Assembly (NCBI GenBank): GCA_013414795.1
Contig: CP058732.1
Span: forward strand, 918,501-982,500
Direction: 5' to 3'
Length of the DNA stretch: 64,000 nt
Origin: Candidatus Kapaibacterium sp.
GTDB taxonomy: Bacteria > Bacteroidota > Ignavibacteria > Kapaibacteriales > UBA2268
Notes under the pieces: model-generated
The model's database searches: none
Seen by the model: the letters and a program-made list of their open reading frames with translations, nothing else
Told to the model about the DNA's origin: nothing
Part shown: positions 55,350 to 63,877 of the stretch, piece after piece
Layout of the letters: each line of letters begins with the position of its first letter
How positions within the stretch are numbered: the first letter of the stretch is position 1
Position numbers and translations under genes: made by a program

Positions 55350-56135
55350 ATGGATAAAACATTACGAACTGCTGCAACTGGACTTTCCGCACAGCAAAGG
55401 TTTGTGGAAATCATTGCAAACAACATTGCCAACGTTAACACTTATGCTTACAAAAAAGTTCGCCCAGAATTTCAGGACTTACTTTACGAAATACTTAAAC
55501 CAATGGGCAATGTCCAAAGAACTGGAACCGAACCACCCAACGAGGTGCAAATTGGTTCTGGAACAGAACTGGTTGCAACGACAAAGGTTTTTAGTCAAGG
55601 TGACATAATTGAAACGAACAACCCGCTCGATATGGCAATCAATGGCGATGGGTTTTTTGTTGTTGTTCGTCCAGACAACACATATGCTTTTACACGAGAC
55701 GGGTCGTTCCATATAGATAGAAACGGACAAGTTGTAACCTCCCAAGGGTATAAACTCGAACCTTCAATTGTAATACCCCAAGATGCTGTCAATATCGAAA
55801 TTACACGCGACGGCTTCTTCAAGGCAATTTACGACAACGGAGAAGAGCAAATTCTTGGGCAAATCCTTCTTGCTCGGTTCATAAACCCAGCGGGGCTTCG
55901 CTCGATTGGCGAAAACACATACGTCGAAACACCAGCCTCGGGTCCAATGATTCTCGAACAGCCTGGCTTTAACAACACTGGCGAAATTATTCAACGGCAC
56001 CTCGAAACTTCGAACGTTGACATAGTGGAAGAAATGGTTAATATGATTCTTGCTCAAAGAGCATACGAACTCAACACAAAAGCAGTTCAAACAGCAGATA
56101 ACATTCTTAATTCGGCGGTTAACTTAAAGCGATAG
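55350..56135 (+). CDS. flgG: Flagellar distal rod protein FlgG
   Basis: A 261-residue distal rod protein. MDKTLRTAATGLSAQQRFVEIIANNIANVNTYAYKK, FQDLLYEILKP (typical for FlgG), GDIIETNNPLDMAINGDGFFVV and the C-terminal NVDIVEEMVNMILAQRAYELNTKAVQTADNIL are all hallmark segments. It lies 19 bases after flgF with an AGGAGG-like ribosome site (ATGGAGGT). It forms the driveshaft inside the P and L rings encoded downstream. Confidence 0.96.
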   Translation: MDKTLRTAATGLSAQQRFVEIIANNIANVNTYAYKKVRPEFQDLLYEILKPMGNVQRTGTEPPNEVQIGSGTELVATTKVFSQGDIIETNNPLDMAINGDGFFVVVRPDNTYAFTRDGSFHIDRNGQVVTSQGYKLEPSIVIPQDAVNIEITRDGFFKAIYDNGEEQILGQILLARFINPAGLRSIGENTYVETPASGPMILEQPGFNNTGEIIQRHLETSNVDIVEEMVNMILAQRAYELNTKAVQTADNILNSAVNLKR

Positions 56136-56136
56136 T

Positions 56137-56832
56137 ATGAAAACTTTTCTTTACATATTAATTTTATTTTCAACTTTGCTGCTGGCGTTCAAACTTGAAG
56201 CCGAGACTTATTTTTCTGATGAAATCATAAAAGAACAGTTAATAATAGAATTAAGAAAGTCGGTTGGAAACGAAGCAGAAATTATTCTTCCAAAGACAAT
56301 TGGCAATTTTTCTTTCAAGGAAAACAATGTCGTAATGAATTTTGATTTTGGCAATCAAATCCTTTCTGGTAATGTCATTGTTGGAATAGAATTCTGGTGG
56401 AATCAACAAAAGATTCGCCGTGTCGAAGTACCGATTAGAATTAAATTGTACAAGGAAGTTCTTGTTGCTACTAAAACGATAAGTCGAGGCGAAGTAATTA
56501 GCAATGAAAATTGTGTCCTGGAAAAAAGGGAAATACCTTCGAGCATCGACCCAACAAAGACCAGTTTCGACTTAGTTTTTGGCAAAAATGCAAAATATTT
56601 CATTGTTAAAGGCTCTATCATCACCAGCGATTTGGTACAAGAACCATTTGCCGTGAAGCGAGGCGAAAAGGTTCGAGTTGTTGTCCTTAGTGGTAAAGTA
56701 CAAATCAATACTTTTGGTGTTGCGCTAAATGATGCCAACGCTGGCGAAACAGTTCGTGTGCGGCGCGATGGAAATAACAACATAGTTGTAGGTCTTGCAT
56801 CAAAGGATGGATGTGTAATTATTTCAAAATAG
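56137..56832 (+). CDS. flgA: Flagellar P-ring assembly chaperone FlgA
   Basis: A 231-residue periplasmic protein with a signal peptide (FLYILILFSTLLLAFKLEA) and the C-terminal SAF domain typical of FlgA: VLVATKTISRGEVISNENCVLEKREI and SIITSDLVQEPFAVKRGEKVRVVV, then GETVRVRR. FlgA helps FlgI assemble into the P ring. It lies one base after flgG and 10 bases before flgH. Confidence 0.92.
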   Translation: MKTFLYILILFSTLLLAFKLEAETYFSDEIIKEQLIIELRKSVGNEAEIILPKTIGNFSFKENNVVMNFDFGNQILSGNVIVGIEFWWNQQKIRRVEVPIRIKLYKEVLVATKTISRGEVISNENCVLEKREIPSSIDPTKTSFDLVFGKNAKYFIVKGSIITSDLVQEPFAVKRGEKVRVVVLSGKVQINTFGVALNDANAGETVRVRRDGNNNIVVGLASKDGCVIISK

Positions 56833-56842
56833 TGAGGAAAAA

Positions 56843-57418
56843 ATGAAAAAGATAGCAATTTTTATTTTATCCATATTTACCGTTACAATTGTGTCGACTA
56901 AAGCCCAATTCATTCAAAATACATCCAGGTCGTTGTTTTCCGACGTGAAAGCGTTTAAAGTTGGCGATGCTGTAACAATTCTTATTATGGAAGAAACGCA
57001 AGCAGACAATACAGCAATCACAAAAGATTCGCGCTCTACCTCCATTGGTGGTGAAATTGATGCAGGCGTCAACAATAGCAAACTGCGTGGAAACGCCGAC
57101 CTTTCAACATCGAATAGTTTCTCTGGTAGCGGGCAAACAACCCGAAAGGAGAACATTCGTTCTCGCATCAGTGCAAGAGTTACCAAAATCGATGAAGTTG
57201 GAAATCTTTACATCGAAGGCAAGCGAACAACAAAAATCAACGGCGAACAACAAACGATAATCATTAGCGGAACTGTTCGACCAGTGGATATTTTGCCTAA
57301 CAACAGCGTCTATTCGTACAACATTTTAGACTTGACGCTTTTCATTGAAGGGGACGGTTCGGTTAGCAAAATCCAAGAACCAGGTTTGATTACAAAGTTT
57401 TTAAGAATTCTATTCTGA
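56843..57418 (+). CDS. flgH: Flagellar L-ring protein FlgH (no lipobox cysteine)
   Basis: A 191-residue outer-membrane ring protein. AFKVGDAVTILIMEETQADN, TTRKENIRSRISARVTKIDEVGNLYIEGKRT and IISGTVRPVDILPNNSVYS are FlgH signatures. The N-terminal signal peptide (IFILSIFTVTIVSTKA) is followed by Gln, and no Cys occurs anywhere in the protein, so it is not a lipoprotein, unlike E. coli FlgH. Its stop overlaps the flgI start by one base (TGATG). Confidence 0.94.
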   Translation: MKKIAIFILSIFTVTIVSTKAQFIQNTSRSLFSDVKAFKVGDAVTILIMEETQADNTAITKDSRSTSIGGEIDAGVNNSKLRGNADLSTSNSFSGSGQTTRKENIRSRISARVTKIDEVGNLYIEGKRTTKINGEQQTIIISGTVRPVDILPNNSVYSYNILDLTLFIEGDGSVSKIQEPGLITKFLRILF

Positions 57419-58530
57419 TGGATATGAAACGAGTAGCGACAATTTGCTTATTAATTTTCTTTGCTTTCTTGCTGACTTCAGCAAGGATAAAAGATATTGC
57501 AAAAATTGAAGGTCAAACTGTCGTCCAAGCAATCGGATATGGACTTGTCTCTGGTTTGAACAATACTGGCGACAACCAATTAAGCACACACACTGTGCAA
57601 TCCGTGATAAATATGTTAAAACGCTTTGGGTTGACTGTTCCTCAAACAAATCCCCGTATTCGCAATGTCGCTGCGGTTATGGTCACAGCCACAATACCAA
57701 CCTTTAGCAAAAAGGGCAGCAAAATAGATGTTACAGTGTCCTCGATTGGCGACGCCACTTCTTTGCAAGGCGGCGTTTTGTTAATGACTCCTCTTTCCTT
57801 GTCTGATGGCACAATTGTTGGCTTTGCACAAGGACCGTTAACACTTGGCGGATATGAATATTCGGCTCTCGGCTCGCGTGTTGGTAAAAACTTTGTTACA
57901 AGTGGTCGTGTTCCAAATGGTTTAGTCCTTGAACAGGATATTCCGAGCAAATTCATTGAAAATCAACAGATTAGAATTTCATTGCTCGAACCAGATTTTA
58001 CAACTTCGTTGCGTATTGCACAAGCAATTAACAACTTGCCGCAATTAGCCAATAGCGCAGTACCAATCGACGCTGCAACAGTTCAAGTTACCCTACCCTC
58101 TGGCATTAACCAGACCGAAATAATGAGTTTGATTTCTCAAATCGAGTTAGCGGATGTACAAAAAGACGTTCCAGCGCGTGTTGTAATAAACGAAAGAACA
58201 GGGACAATAGTAGTTGGCGGGAACGTGCAAATCAATCCCGTTGTTATTGCCCACGGTGGTTTGGAAATTTCAATCCAGAAGGAAATCGTTTTCCCGCCGC
58301 AACCAATGATTGCATTGTATCTTAATCGAGGATATACACTTGACTCCATTATGAAGATAATTGTTCAAGAACAAATGAATCCAGCCGTTGCAATAGATTT
58401 AAGGACACCGACTGTGCAAGATATTGCCAACGCTTTGAATTTATTGAATGTTACGCCAAGAGATTTGATTTCCATATTTCAAGCATTAAAAGAAAGCGGA
58501 GCACTTTCCGCAGAAGTTATTATTCAATAA
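57418..58530 (+). CDS. flgI: Flagellar P-ring protein FlgI
   Basis: A 370-residue periplasmic ring protein. A signal peptide (RVATICLLIFFAFLLTSA) is followed by RIKDIAKIEGQTVVQAIGYGLVSGLNNTGD, VMVTATIPTFSKKGSKIDVTVSSIGDATSLQGGVLLMTPL, AQGPLTLGGY and ARVVINERTGTIVVGGNV, all diagnostic. Together with FlgH and FlgA it indicates a flagellum that crosses an outer membrane and a peptidoglycan layer. Confidence 0.96.
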   Translation: MDMKRVATICLLIFFAFLLTSARIKDIAKIEGQTVVQAIGYGLVSGLNNTGDNQLSTHTVQSVINMLKRFGLTVPQTNPRIRNVAAVMVTATIPTFSKKGSKIDVTVSSIGDATSLQGGVLLMTPLSLSDGTIVGFAQGPLTLGGYEYSALGSRVGKNFVTSGRVPNGLVLEQDIPSKFIENQQIRISLLEPDFTTSLRIAQAINNLPQLANSAVPIDAATVQVTLPSGINQTEIMSLISQIELADVQKDVPARVVINERTGTIVVGGNVQINPVVIAHGGLEISIQKEIVFPPQPMIALYLNRGYTLDSIMKIIVQEQMNPAVAIDLRTPTVQDIANALNLLNVTPRDLISIFQALKESGALSAEVIIQ

Positions 58531-58551
58531 CAATGGACAAATATAGCCAAA

Positions 58552-59415
58552 ATGGAAAAATTGAACAAAATTGACATCGATGCGAAAATTCAAGGCTATG
58601 AGTATTCGAAATTGCCGAAACTTTCGAAGGCAAAAAAAAGCAATCTTTCGCAAGAAGACAAGAAGCAAATAGAGAAGGCTGCGCGGGATTTCGAATCAAT
58701 GTTTATGTATTTAGTTTTCAAGGGAATGCGAAAAGCAATGCTTACCGAATTCTCTTCGAGCGAAGAGAAAGATGACTTTGGCGGCGACATTCTAAATGAT
58801 TTAACATTGATGGAAATGAGTAACCACCTTTCAAAATATGGAGTTGGAATAGGAATTGCTAGTAAAATTTACGAAGAGTTAACGGGCGAGAAACTTATGC
58901 ACATTGAAATTGTTAAACCAAAGGAACAAGTGAAACCCGCAGGCACAATGCAACCAAATCAAACGGGAAATGATTATAAATTGACTTTTACAAAACCAGC
59001 AAATAGCCTAATTGATAGAATTTCCAGATACAATTCTATAATTGAGGATACATCGAAGAAGTACGGACTTTCACCACACTTGTTGAAGTCAGTTATAGCA
59101 GTCGAATCTGCTGGAAATCCTTCTGCTGTATCGCAAGCCGGGGCAAAAGGTCTTATGCAATTAATTGATTCAACAGCAAAATACGTAGGAGTAAGAAATG
59201 TGTTCAATCCAGTGGAAAATATCGAGGGCGGAGCAAAGTACCTTCGGGAAATGTTGGACACTTTCGATGGGAATTTGGAATTGGCTTTGGCGGCGTATAA
59301 TGCAGGACCAGGAAATGTACTAAAATACAAGGGAATCCCCCCATTTAAAGAAACCCAAAACTATGTTGCAAAGGTGAAACGCTATCTATCATTGTTCCAA
59401 CAAATTGAGGATTGA
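58552..59415 (+). CDS. flgJ: FlgJ-like rod-binding protein fused to a lytic transglycosylase (SLT) domain
   Basis: 287 residues. Residues about 35-112 are the rod-binding part (IEKAARDFESMFMYLVFKGMRKAML, LTLMEMSNHLSKYGVGIGIASKIYEEL). After a Pro/Gln linker, residues about 160-285 form a GH23 transglycosylase: catalytic Glu185 in VIAVESAGNPSAVS, GAKGLMQLI, NIEGGAKYL and LALAAYNAGPGNVLKY. E. coli FlgJ carries a GH73 glucosaminidase instead, so the murein-cutting half is of a different family. The enzyme would open peptidoglycan for the growing rod. There is no Sec signal, consistent with flagellar export. Confidence 0.93.
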   Translation: MEKLNKIDIDAKIQGYEYSKLPKLSKAKKSNLSQEDKKQIEKAARDFESMFMYLVFKGMRKAMLTEFSSSEEKDDFGGDILNDLTLMEMSNHLSKYGVGIGIASKIYEELTGEKLMHIEIVKPKEQVKPAGTMQPNQTGNDYKLTFTKPANSLIDRISRYNSIIEDTSKKYGLSPHLLKSVIAVESAGNPSAVSQAGAKGLMQLIDSTAKYVGVRNVFNPVENIEGGAKYLREMLDTFDGNLELALAAYNAGPGNVLKYKGIPPFKETQNYVAKVKRYLSLFQQIED

Positions 59416-59417
59416 CG

Positions 59418-59846
59418 ATGGAGAAATTTGTTGATATAATCGAAAAAGAATACCAATTGCTGAAAGATTTGGTACAATTGGCGGAAGAGCAAAAATCCGC
59501 TCTCATTCGCTACGATGTCCCAAATGTTGAACGGATAGCAACTAAATTGAACGAGGTTGCCAGAACATTGAAAGATTACGAAAACGAAAGGATTAATTTT
59601 CTGGTAAATGATTTGAAATTAAGCCGAAGACAAGCAATTACTGCAAAACTAACGGAATTGAAAGACATTCTAAATATTCCAGAAAATATACTACAGAAAC
59701 GGGTAGAAATGCGTCAGATGATAGAAAAACTTGCTGGATTGAATTCCCTGAACAAACTTTTGGCAAACCGTGCGTTAAGCAGTATCGGTGAAATATTATC
59801 AACACTTTCAAATCCAAACAATTCTGTTTGTAATGTAAGAATATAA
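59418..59846 (+). CDS. flgN: FlgN-family flagellar export chaperone
   Basis: 142 residues from ATG 59418 (MEKFVDII), with GAGG just upstream; a TTG two codons earlier is less likely. It is almost entirely helical and coiled-coil-like (EYQLLKDLVQLAEEQKSALIRYDVPNVERIATKLNE), the FlgN pattern, with hydrophobic heptads to the end. FlgN binds FlgK and FlgL before export, and both are encoded just downstream, which supports the call. Confidence 0.8.
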   Translation: MEKFVDIIEKEYQLLKDLVQLAEEQKSALIRYDVPNVERIATKLNEVARTLKDYENERINFLVNDLKLSRRQAITAKLTELKDILNIPENILQKRVEMRQMIEKLAGLNSLNKLLANRALSSIGEILSTLSNPNNSVCNVRI

Positions 59847-59856
59847 CGGAGGAAAT

Positions 59857-60189
59857 ATGAATATTGGTGGAAAATTCCAGGAAGAAGTCAATTTGAAAGA
59901 GAAAGTCAATACATTTGTCTTTTCAGTGAACGAATTGTCAAAAAAACTAAATGGAGATATTTACGGCTTACGATTTCTTCTTACCCAATGCGTAAAAGAT
60001 GTTCCAAAAGTTGTCGATGCTGGATTGAACTCGAACAAACAATTATCCCGTCGAAAACATCTTGCAGTTGCACGCGAGTCGCTCGAACAATGCAAAAATT
60101 ATCTTTCGATGCTAAAAAGTATGAATATTGTATCAACTTCGGATTTGATTCACCAAGTCGAAGAAATAAACAAAATGTTAGAGAAGTAA
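59857..60189 (+). CDS. S23/Avd-like four-helix bundle protein inside the flagellar operon
   Basis: 110 residues, all helical. The pattern (VNTFVFSVNELSKKL, GLRFLLTQCVKDVPKVVDAGL, RRKHLAVARESLEQCKNYLSMLKSM, LIHQVEEINKMLEK) resembles the S23/four-helix-bundle family (intervening-sequence proteins, Avd of diversity-generating retroelements). In that family the second helix reads GL-x-x-Q-x-R-x-A-x-x-x-P-x-N-I-A-E-G. No rRNA or retroelement is nearby. The gene sits between flgN and flgK with about 10-15 base gaps and its own GGAGG. It might be a flagellar chaperone or regulator; FlgM is an alternative but the sequence does not look like FlgM. Confidence 0.6.
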   Translation: MNIGGKFQEEVNLKEKVNTFVFSVNELSKKLNGDIYGLRFLLTQCVKDVPKVVDAGLNSNKQLSRRKHLAVARESLEQCKNYLSMLKSMNIVSTSDLIHQVEEINKMLEK

Positions 60190-60204
60190 TTAGAGAGAAG
60201 AGTT

Positions 60205-61644
60205 ATGGGAGTATCCCCTTCACTTGAAATAGCAAAGAGAGCATTGATTGCCCAAAGACTTGGTTTGGACGCAACGAGTGGGAACATTGCAAACGTTAAC
60301 ACTCCTGGCTACTCTCGTCGTTCTCCAACATTGCGAGAAGGGGAACCACTTCCTTCGAGAAATGGATTTGTTGGCAACGGAGTACTCGTTAGCAAGTTAA
60401 GAACCTTTCGAGAAGAATTTTTCGATAGGCAAATTCGCCGAAGTACTTCCCATCTGAATACTCTGGAAACTGACGATACGATAATTCAAAGGCTTTCGGT
60501 TATTTTTGGTGAACCAGGGGAAAATACGCTAAACTCCATCGTAAACGATTTTTTAAACTCCTTCGAAGATTTATCATACAAACCAACTGATGTTTCTTTG
60601 CGACAAAGAACTGTCAATCTTGCTCAAACTCTGGTTTCCCGTTTCAAAGAAATAGCAACACAATTGCAAGAGACAAGGAAACAAGTTCTTGCAGACATAA
60701 ACGATAGCGTTACCCAGGCAAACAAATTAATTAAAGAAATAGCAGATTTAAACTTTAAAATTGCCTCGACAAAAAGTAAACTTGATGGCGACAACCAAAC
60801 CTTATATGACCAAAGAGAAGCCAAGATTGAAGAATTGAGTAAACTTGTGGAAGTGAATGTCACTCAAGGAGACTACGGAACAGTAAATGTCTTTATAAAC
60901 GGAATCAATGTTGTAACTGGTTCGAACTACAATCAATTAAAATTAAAAGAAACAATTGACCCGACCACCCAGGAACGCACTCTTTCTGTTCTCAAAATTG
61001 ACAAAACTGGAAAAGAACTTGCGACGATAAACTTGCAAAACGGAAAATTGTTCAGTCTAATTGAACATTACAACACTACGCTCGACGACAAAGATAGTTC
61101 TAGTAAATTTTCCGTTGCGACAACTCTCGAAAAATATTTTTCAACTCTGGTTAATAAAGTAAACTCGATTGCAGAAACTGGTTATGGTCTTGATGATTTA
61201 ACTCCGCCACCACCAGGTCGTTCAATATTTACTTACTCGGGGACACAATCTATTGCAACAACAAATGTAAACAGCGAAATTATTTCCGACCCAAGGAAAT
61301 TACCAATTTCTGGCTACCCTGGCGAAACTGGGGATTCCACTATTGCTCGTCAGATTTCTGCACTTTCAAATGATAGTTCATTCCTTGATGGGCAAACTCC
61401 CGACGAATACATAACTAATTTAATCGGGCAAATTGGCAACCTTGGCGACCAAATTTCATCTCTCTACTCGATTGCAAAAACTGCAAACGAGCAATTGCTG
61501 AACCAGAGGGAATCGTTGATTGGCGTGAACCTCGACGAGGAAGCAATAAACTTGATGAAGTTCCAAAAAGCATTCGAAGCAGCAAGTCGAGTTGTTACAA
61601 CAACAAACGACATTTTGAGTACTTTGGTAAATTTGGGTAGGTAA
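60205..61644 (+). CDS. flgK: Flagellar hook-associated protein FlgK (HAP1)
   Basis: A 479-residue junction protein between hook and filament. The N-terminus SLEIAKRALIAQRLGLDATSGNIANVNTPGYSRRSP and the C-terminus GVNLDEEAINLMKFQKAFEAASRVVTTTNDILSTLVNL are characteristic terminal helices. The middle includes the FlgK motif FFDRQIRRSTSHLNTLE and a variable domain (about 190-400). Exported by the flagellar type III system with FlgN. It is 15 bases after the four-helix gene. Confidence 0.95.
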   Translation: MGVSPSLEIAKRALIAQRLGLDATSGNIANVNTPGYSRRSPTLREGEPLPSRNGFVGNGVLVSKLRTFREEFFDRQIRRSTSHLNTLETDDTIIQRLSVIFGEPGENTLNSIVNDFLNSFEDLSYKPTDVSLRQRTVNLAQTLVSRFKEIATQLQETRKQVLADINDSVTQANKLIKEIADLNFKIASTKSKLDGDNQTLYDQREAKIEELSKLVEVNVTQGDYGTVNVFINGINVVTGSNYNQLKLKETIDPTTQERTLSVLKIDKTGKELATINLQNGKLFSLIEHYNTTLDDKDSSSKFSVATTLEKYFSTLVNKVNSIAETGYGLDDLTPPPPGRSIFTYSGTQSIATTNVNSEIISDPRKLPISGYPGETGDSTIARQISALSNDSSFLDGQTPDEYITNLIGQIGNLGDQISSLYSIAKTANEQLLNQRESLIGVNLDEEAINLMKFQKAFEAASRVVTTTNDILSTLVNLGR

Positions 61645-61648
61645 AATT

Positions 61649-62644
61649 ATGCGAGTAACACAATTTTCGAAATATATCCCAATACAATCATCTATCCAGG
61701 AAATACAAAGCCGAAAGTATCTAAACGAATTACGGCTGGCAACTGGAAAGCAAGTCGTCAATATAACAGAAACACCAAGCCTACTCGTTCAAAAGAAACG
61801 ATTCGAAAGCCAAATTGCACAACAGCAACAGTATAAGAAAAACATTGATTACTCCATAAACTTCTTACAGCACACAACTGAAACCCTCGATACAATTGCC
61901 TCCAATATTCAAAAAATCAAGGAAATTGCAATATCGGCAACACAAATAAGCACAGCAAAAGATGTTCCAGTGTTGGGAAAGCAAATCCGAGGACTTCTTG
62001 ACGATATCGTAAGATACCTCAATTCGGACTTCGACGGGCAATTTGTCTTCTCGGGGAATATTTTAAACTCCGATGGGCTTGCTTCTCCACCAGGTTCGAC
62101 CAACAAACTTCCATACGAAATCATACAGGAAACACCAACACCAGATAATCCTTCGGGGCTTAGAATTATTTTCAAAGGGAATACCAAGAAAGTCGTGGTA
62201 AATACAAGTAAAGTCTCTTTGGAAGTAATTAACACAACCGCTGACGAAATGTTCAATGACACCACCCTGACAAATTTGAACACTATCATTGATTTATATA
62301 ATCTATTGACTTATAATAAAGATGGAACACCCAGAGGGGAAAATGATTTGTTTACTCAAGAAGATTTGAGTAAATTAGAGAATTACCATAGAACTATTGG
62401 GCAAATGTACGATAAAATTAATGCAGTAAATGCTCGAAATGGTGCTTTGTTAAATAGATTGGAAAACTTGCGGGACCAAAGTGCGTCTATACTTACGGCT
62501 CTGGAAGGATATAAGTCGAAAGTTGCCGACACAGATTACGCTTCTACAACAATTCAGTTGAACAAGGACCAAACAGCATTACAATTCACTTTACAAGTCG
62601 CTGCCAGATTGACGCAAACAACACTTTTTGATTTCTTAAGGTAA
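61649..62644 (+). CDS. flgL: Flagellar hook-associated protein FlgL (HAP3)
   Basis: 331 residues. The flagellin-like N-terminus (SIQEIQSRKYLNELRLATGKQVVNITETPSLLVQKKR) and the C-terminal helix (VADTDYASTTIQLNKDQTALQFTLQVAARLTQTTLFDFLR) are diagnostic, and DFDGQFVFSGN is the conserved FlgL motif. Lies 4 bases after flgK. The filament subunit gene itself is not in the window. Confidence 0.94.
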   Translation: MRVTQFSKYIPIQSSIQEIQSRKYLNELRLATGKQVVNITETPSLLVQKKRFESQIAQQQQYKKNIDYSINFLQHTTETLDTIASNIQKIKEIAISATQISTAKDVPVLGKQIRGLLDDIVRYLNSDFDGQFVFSGNILNSDGLASPPGSTNKLPYEIIQETPTPDNPSGLRIIFKGNTKKVVVNTSKVSLEVINTTADEMFNDTTLTNLNTIIDLYNLLTYNKDGTPRGENDLFTQEDLSKLENYHRTIGQMYDKINAVNARNGALLNRLENLRDQSASILTALEGYKSKVADTDYASTTIQLNKDQTALQFTLQVAARLTQTTLFDFLR

Positions 62645-62651
62645 ATATGCA

Positions 62652-63443
62652 ATGAGATTTTCAAGTGGATTGGCTTTACTTTTCGGCTTTATTGCAGTTT
62701 TCGGTGCTTTTGTTTGGGAAAGTGGTTCCCTTGAATCGGTCTTCCTTGGTCCTGCTCTTTTGATTGTTGTCGGAGGCACCCTTGCAGCTGGCTTGGCAGG
62801 CACTTCCGTCGAGGTAATGGCTCGAATGCCAAAACTTATTTGGATAGCCCTTTTCCCTAAACGTTATGATAAAATCGAAATCATCGACCAGTTCGTAGAA
62901 TTTTCAATCTTTTCCCGTAAAGAAGGGATTCTCGCTCTTGAATCAAGATTGAACGAAGTCAAACATCCATATATGCGGAGACTATTTCTTTTAATGATTG
63001 ACGGAACCGACCCACAAACTTTACAAAAAATGGCTGAAACGGAAGTTAGTTATATGTCCGAACGCCACAACATCAATATCACATTGTTTCAAAAATTGGG
63101 TGGCTATTCCCCAACGATGGGAATTATCGGAACAGTTATGGGTTTGATTGCAACTCTTGCTTCTGCTGGCTCCGACCCAACAGTACTAATTCGACATATA
63201 GCAACAGCATTCATTGCAACTATGTGGGGAATTATACTTGCAAATCTGCTTTGGCTACCAATTGGCGATAAGTTGCGAGTTCTTCATCTCGAAGAAGTGG
63301 AACTTATGCAAATGATACTCGACGGCACTCTTGGTATTCAGTTGGGTGAAATTCCTTCCGTTCTCCGAGCAAAACTTCTTGCTTCGCTCCCTCTTTCCGA
63401 ACAAGAACGCTACCTTGAAGAACGAGGTAGTAGAATTATCTAA
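62652..63443 (+). CDS. motA: Flagellar motor stator protein MotA
   Basis: A 263-residue inner-membrane protein of the MotA/TolQ/ExbB superfamily. Four membrane helices are visible (about 3-22, 31-50, 152-172, 181-203). The cytoplasmic loop holds MDGTDPQ-type and ISERHN-like residues (MSERHNINITLFQKLGGYSPTMGIIGTVMGLI), and the PTMGIIGTVMGL stretch is the family hallmark. It makes the proton/sodium channel with MotB. Unusually, no motB follows; the next gene encodes a HIT protein after a 78-base gap. Confidence 0.92.
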   Translation: MRFSSGLALLFGFIAVFGAFVWESGSLESVFLGPALLIVVGGTLAAGLAGTSVEVMARMPKLIWIALFPKRYDKIEIIDQFVEFSIFSRKEGILALESRLNEVKHPYMRRLFLLMIDGTDPQTLQKMAETEVSYMSERHNINITLFQKLGGYSPTMGIIGTVMGLIATLASAGSDPTVLIRHIATAFIATMWGIILANLLWLPIGDKLRVLHLEEVELMQMILDGTLGIQLGEIPSVLRAKLLASLPLSEQERYLEERGSRII

Positions 63444-63521
63444 CTGCTTTTTTCATTTATTCTTATTGGCAAAAAGAATCAAAATAATTTTTAAATTTGC
63501 GTTTTCATTTGGTGTGAAACT

Positions 63522-63866
63522 ATGGGAGACACAATTTTTGGAAAAATCATTCGCCGCGAAATCCCAGCCGACATTGTTTATGAAGACGAAGAAGTCCTTG
63601 CTTTCAAGGACATTGCACCGCAAGCACCAATCCACATTTTGATTATTCCAAAGAAAGAAATACCAACCGCAAATGATATTCAAGAAGAAGATGCACCCTT
63701 GATAGGCAAGTTGTTTATCGTTGCAAAGAAACTTGCCAAAGAATTTGGTGTCGACGAATCGGGCTACCGACTTGTTATCAATTGCAACAAAGATGCTGGG
63801 CAAGCGGTCTACCATTTACACCTTCATTTGCTTGGAGGAAGAAAGTTTACTTGGCCACCAGGTTGA
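63522..63866 (+). CDS. HIT-family (HINT-type) nucleotide-binding protein
   Basis: 114 residues. The start [39 protein letters not shown] and the catalytic triad [17 protein letters not shown] are textbook HINT sequences. Enzymes of this type hydrolyse adenosine 5'-phosphoramidates. Common housekeeping gene; independent of the flagellar operon in function. Confidence 0.95.
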   Translation: MGDTIFGKIIRREIPADIVYEDEEVLAFKDIAPQAPIHILIIPKKEIPTANDIQEEDAPLIGKLFIVAKKLAKEFGVDESGYRLVINCNKDAGQAVYHLHLHLLGGRKFTWPPG

Positions 63867-63877
63867 TTAAGGAGATG

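Noticed and set aside
60930-60945. GGTTCGAACTAC resembling a tRNA T-arm
   Set aside because: It lies inside flgK, with no acceptor, D or anticodon arms around it.
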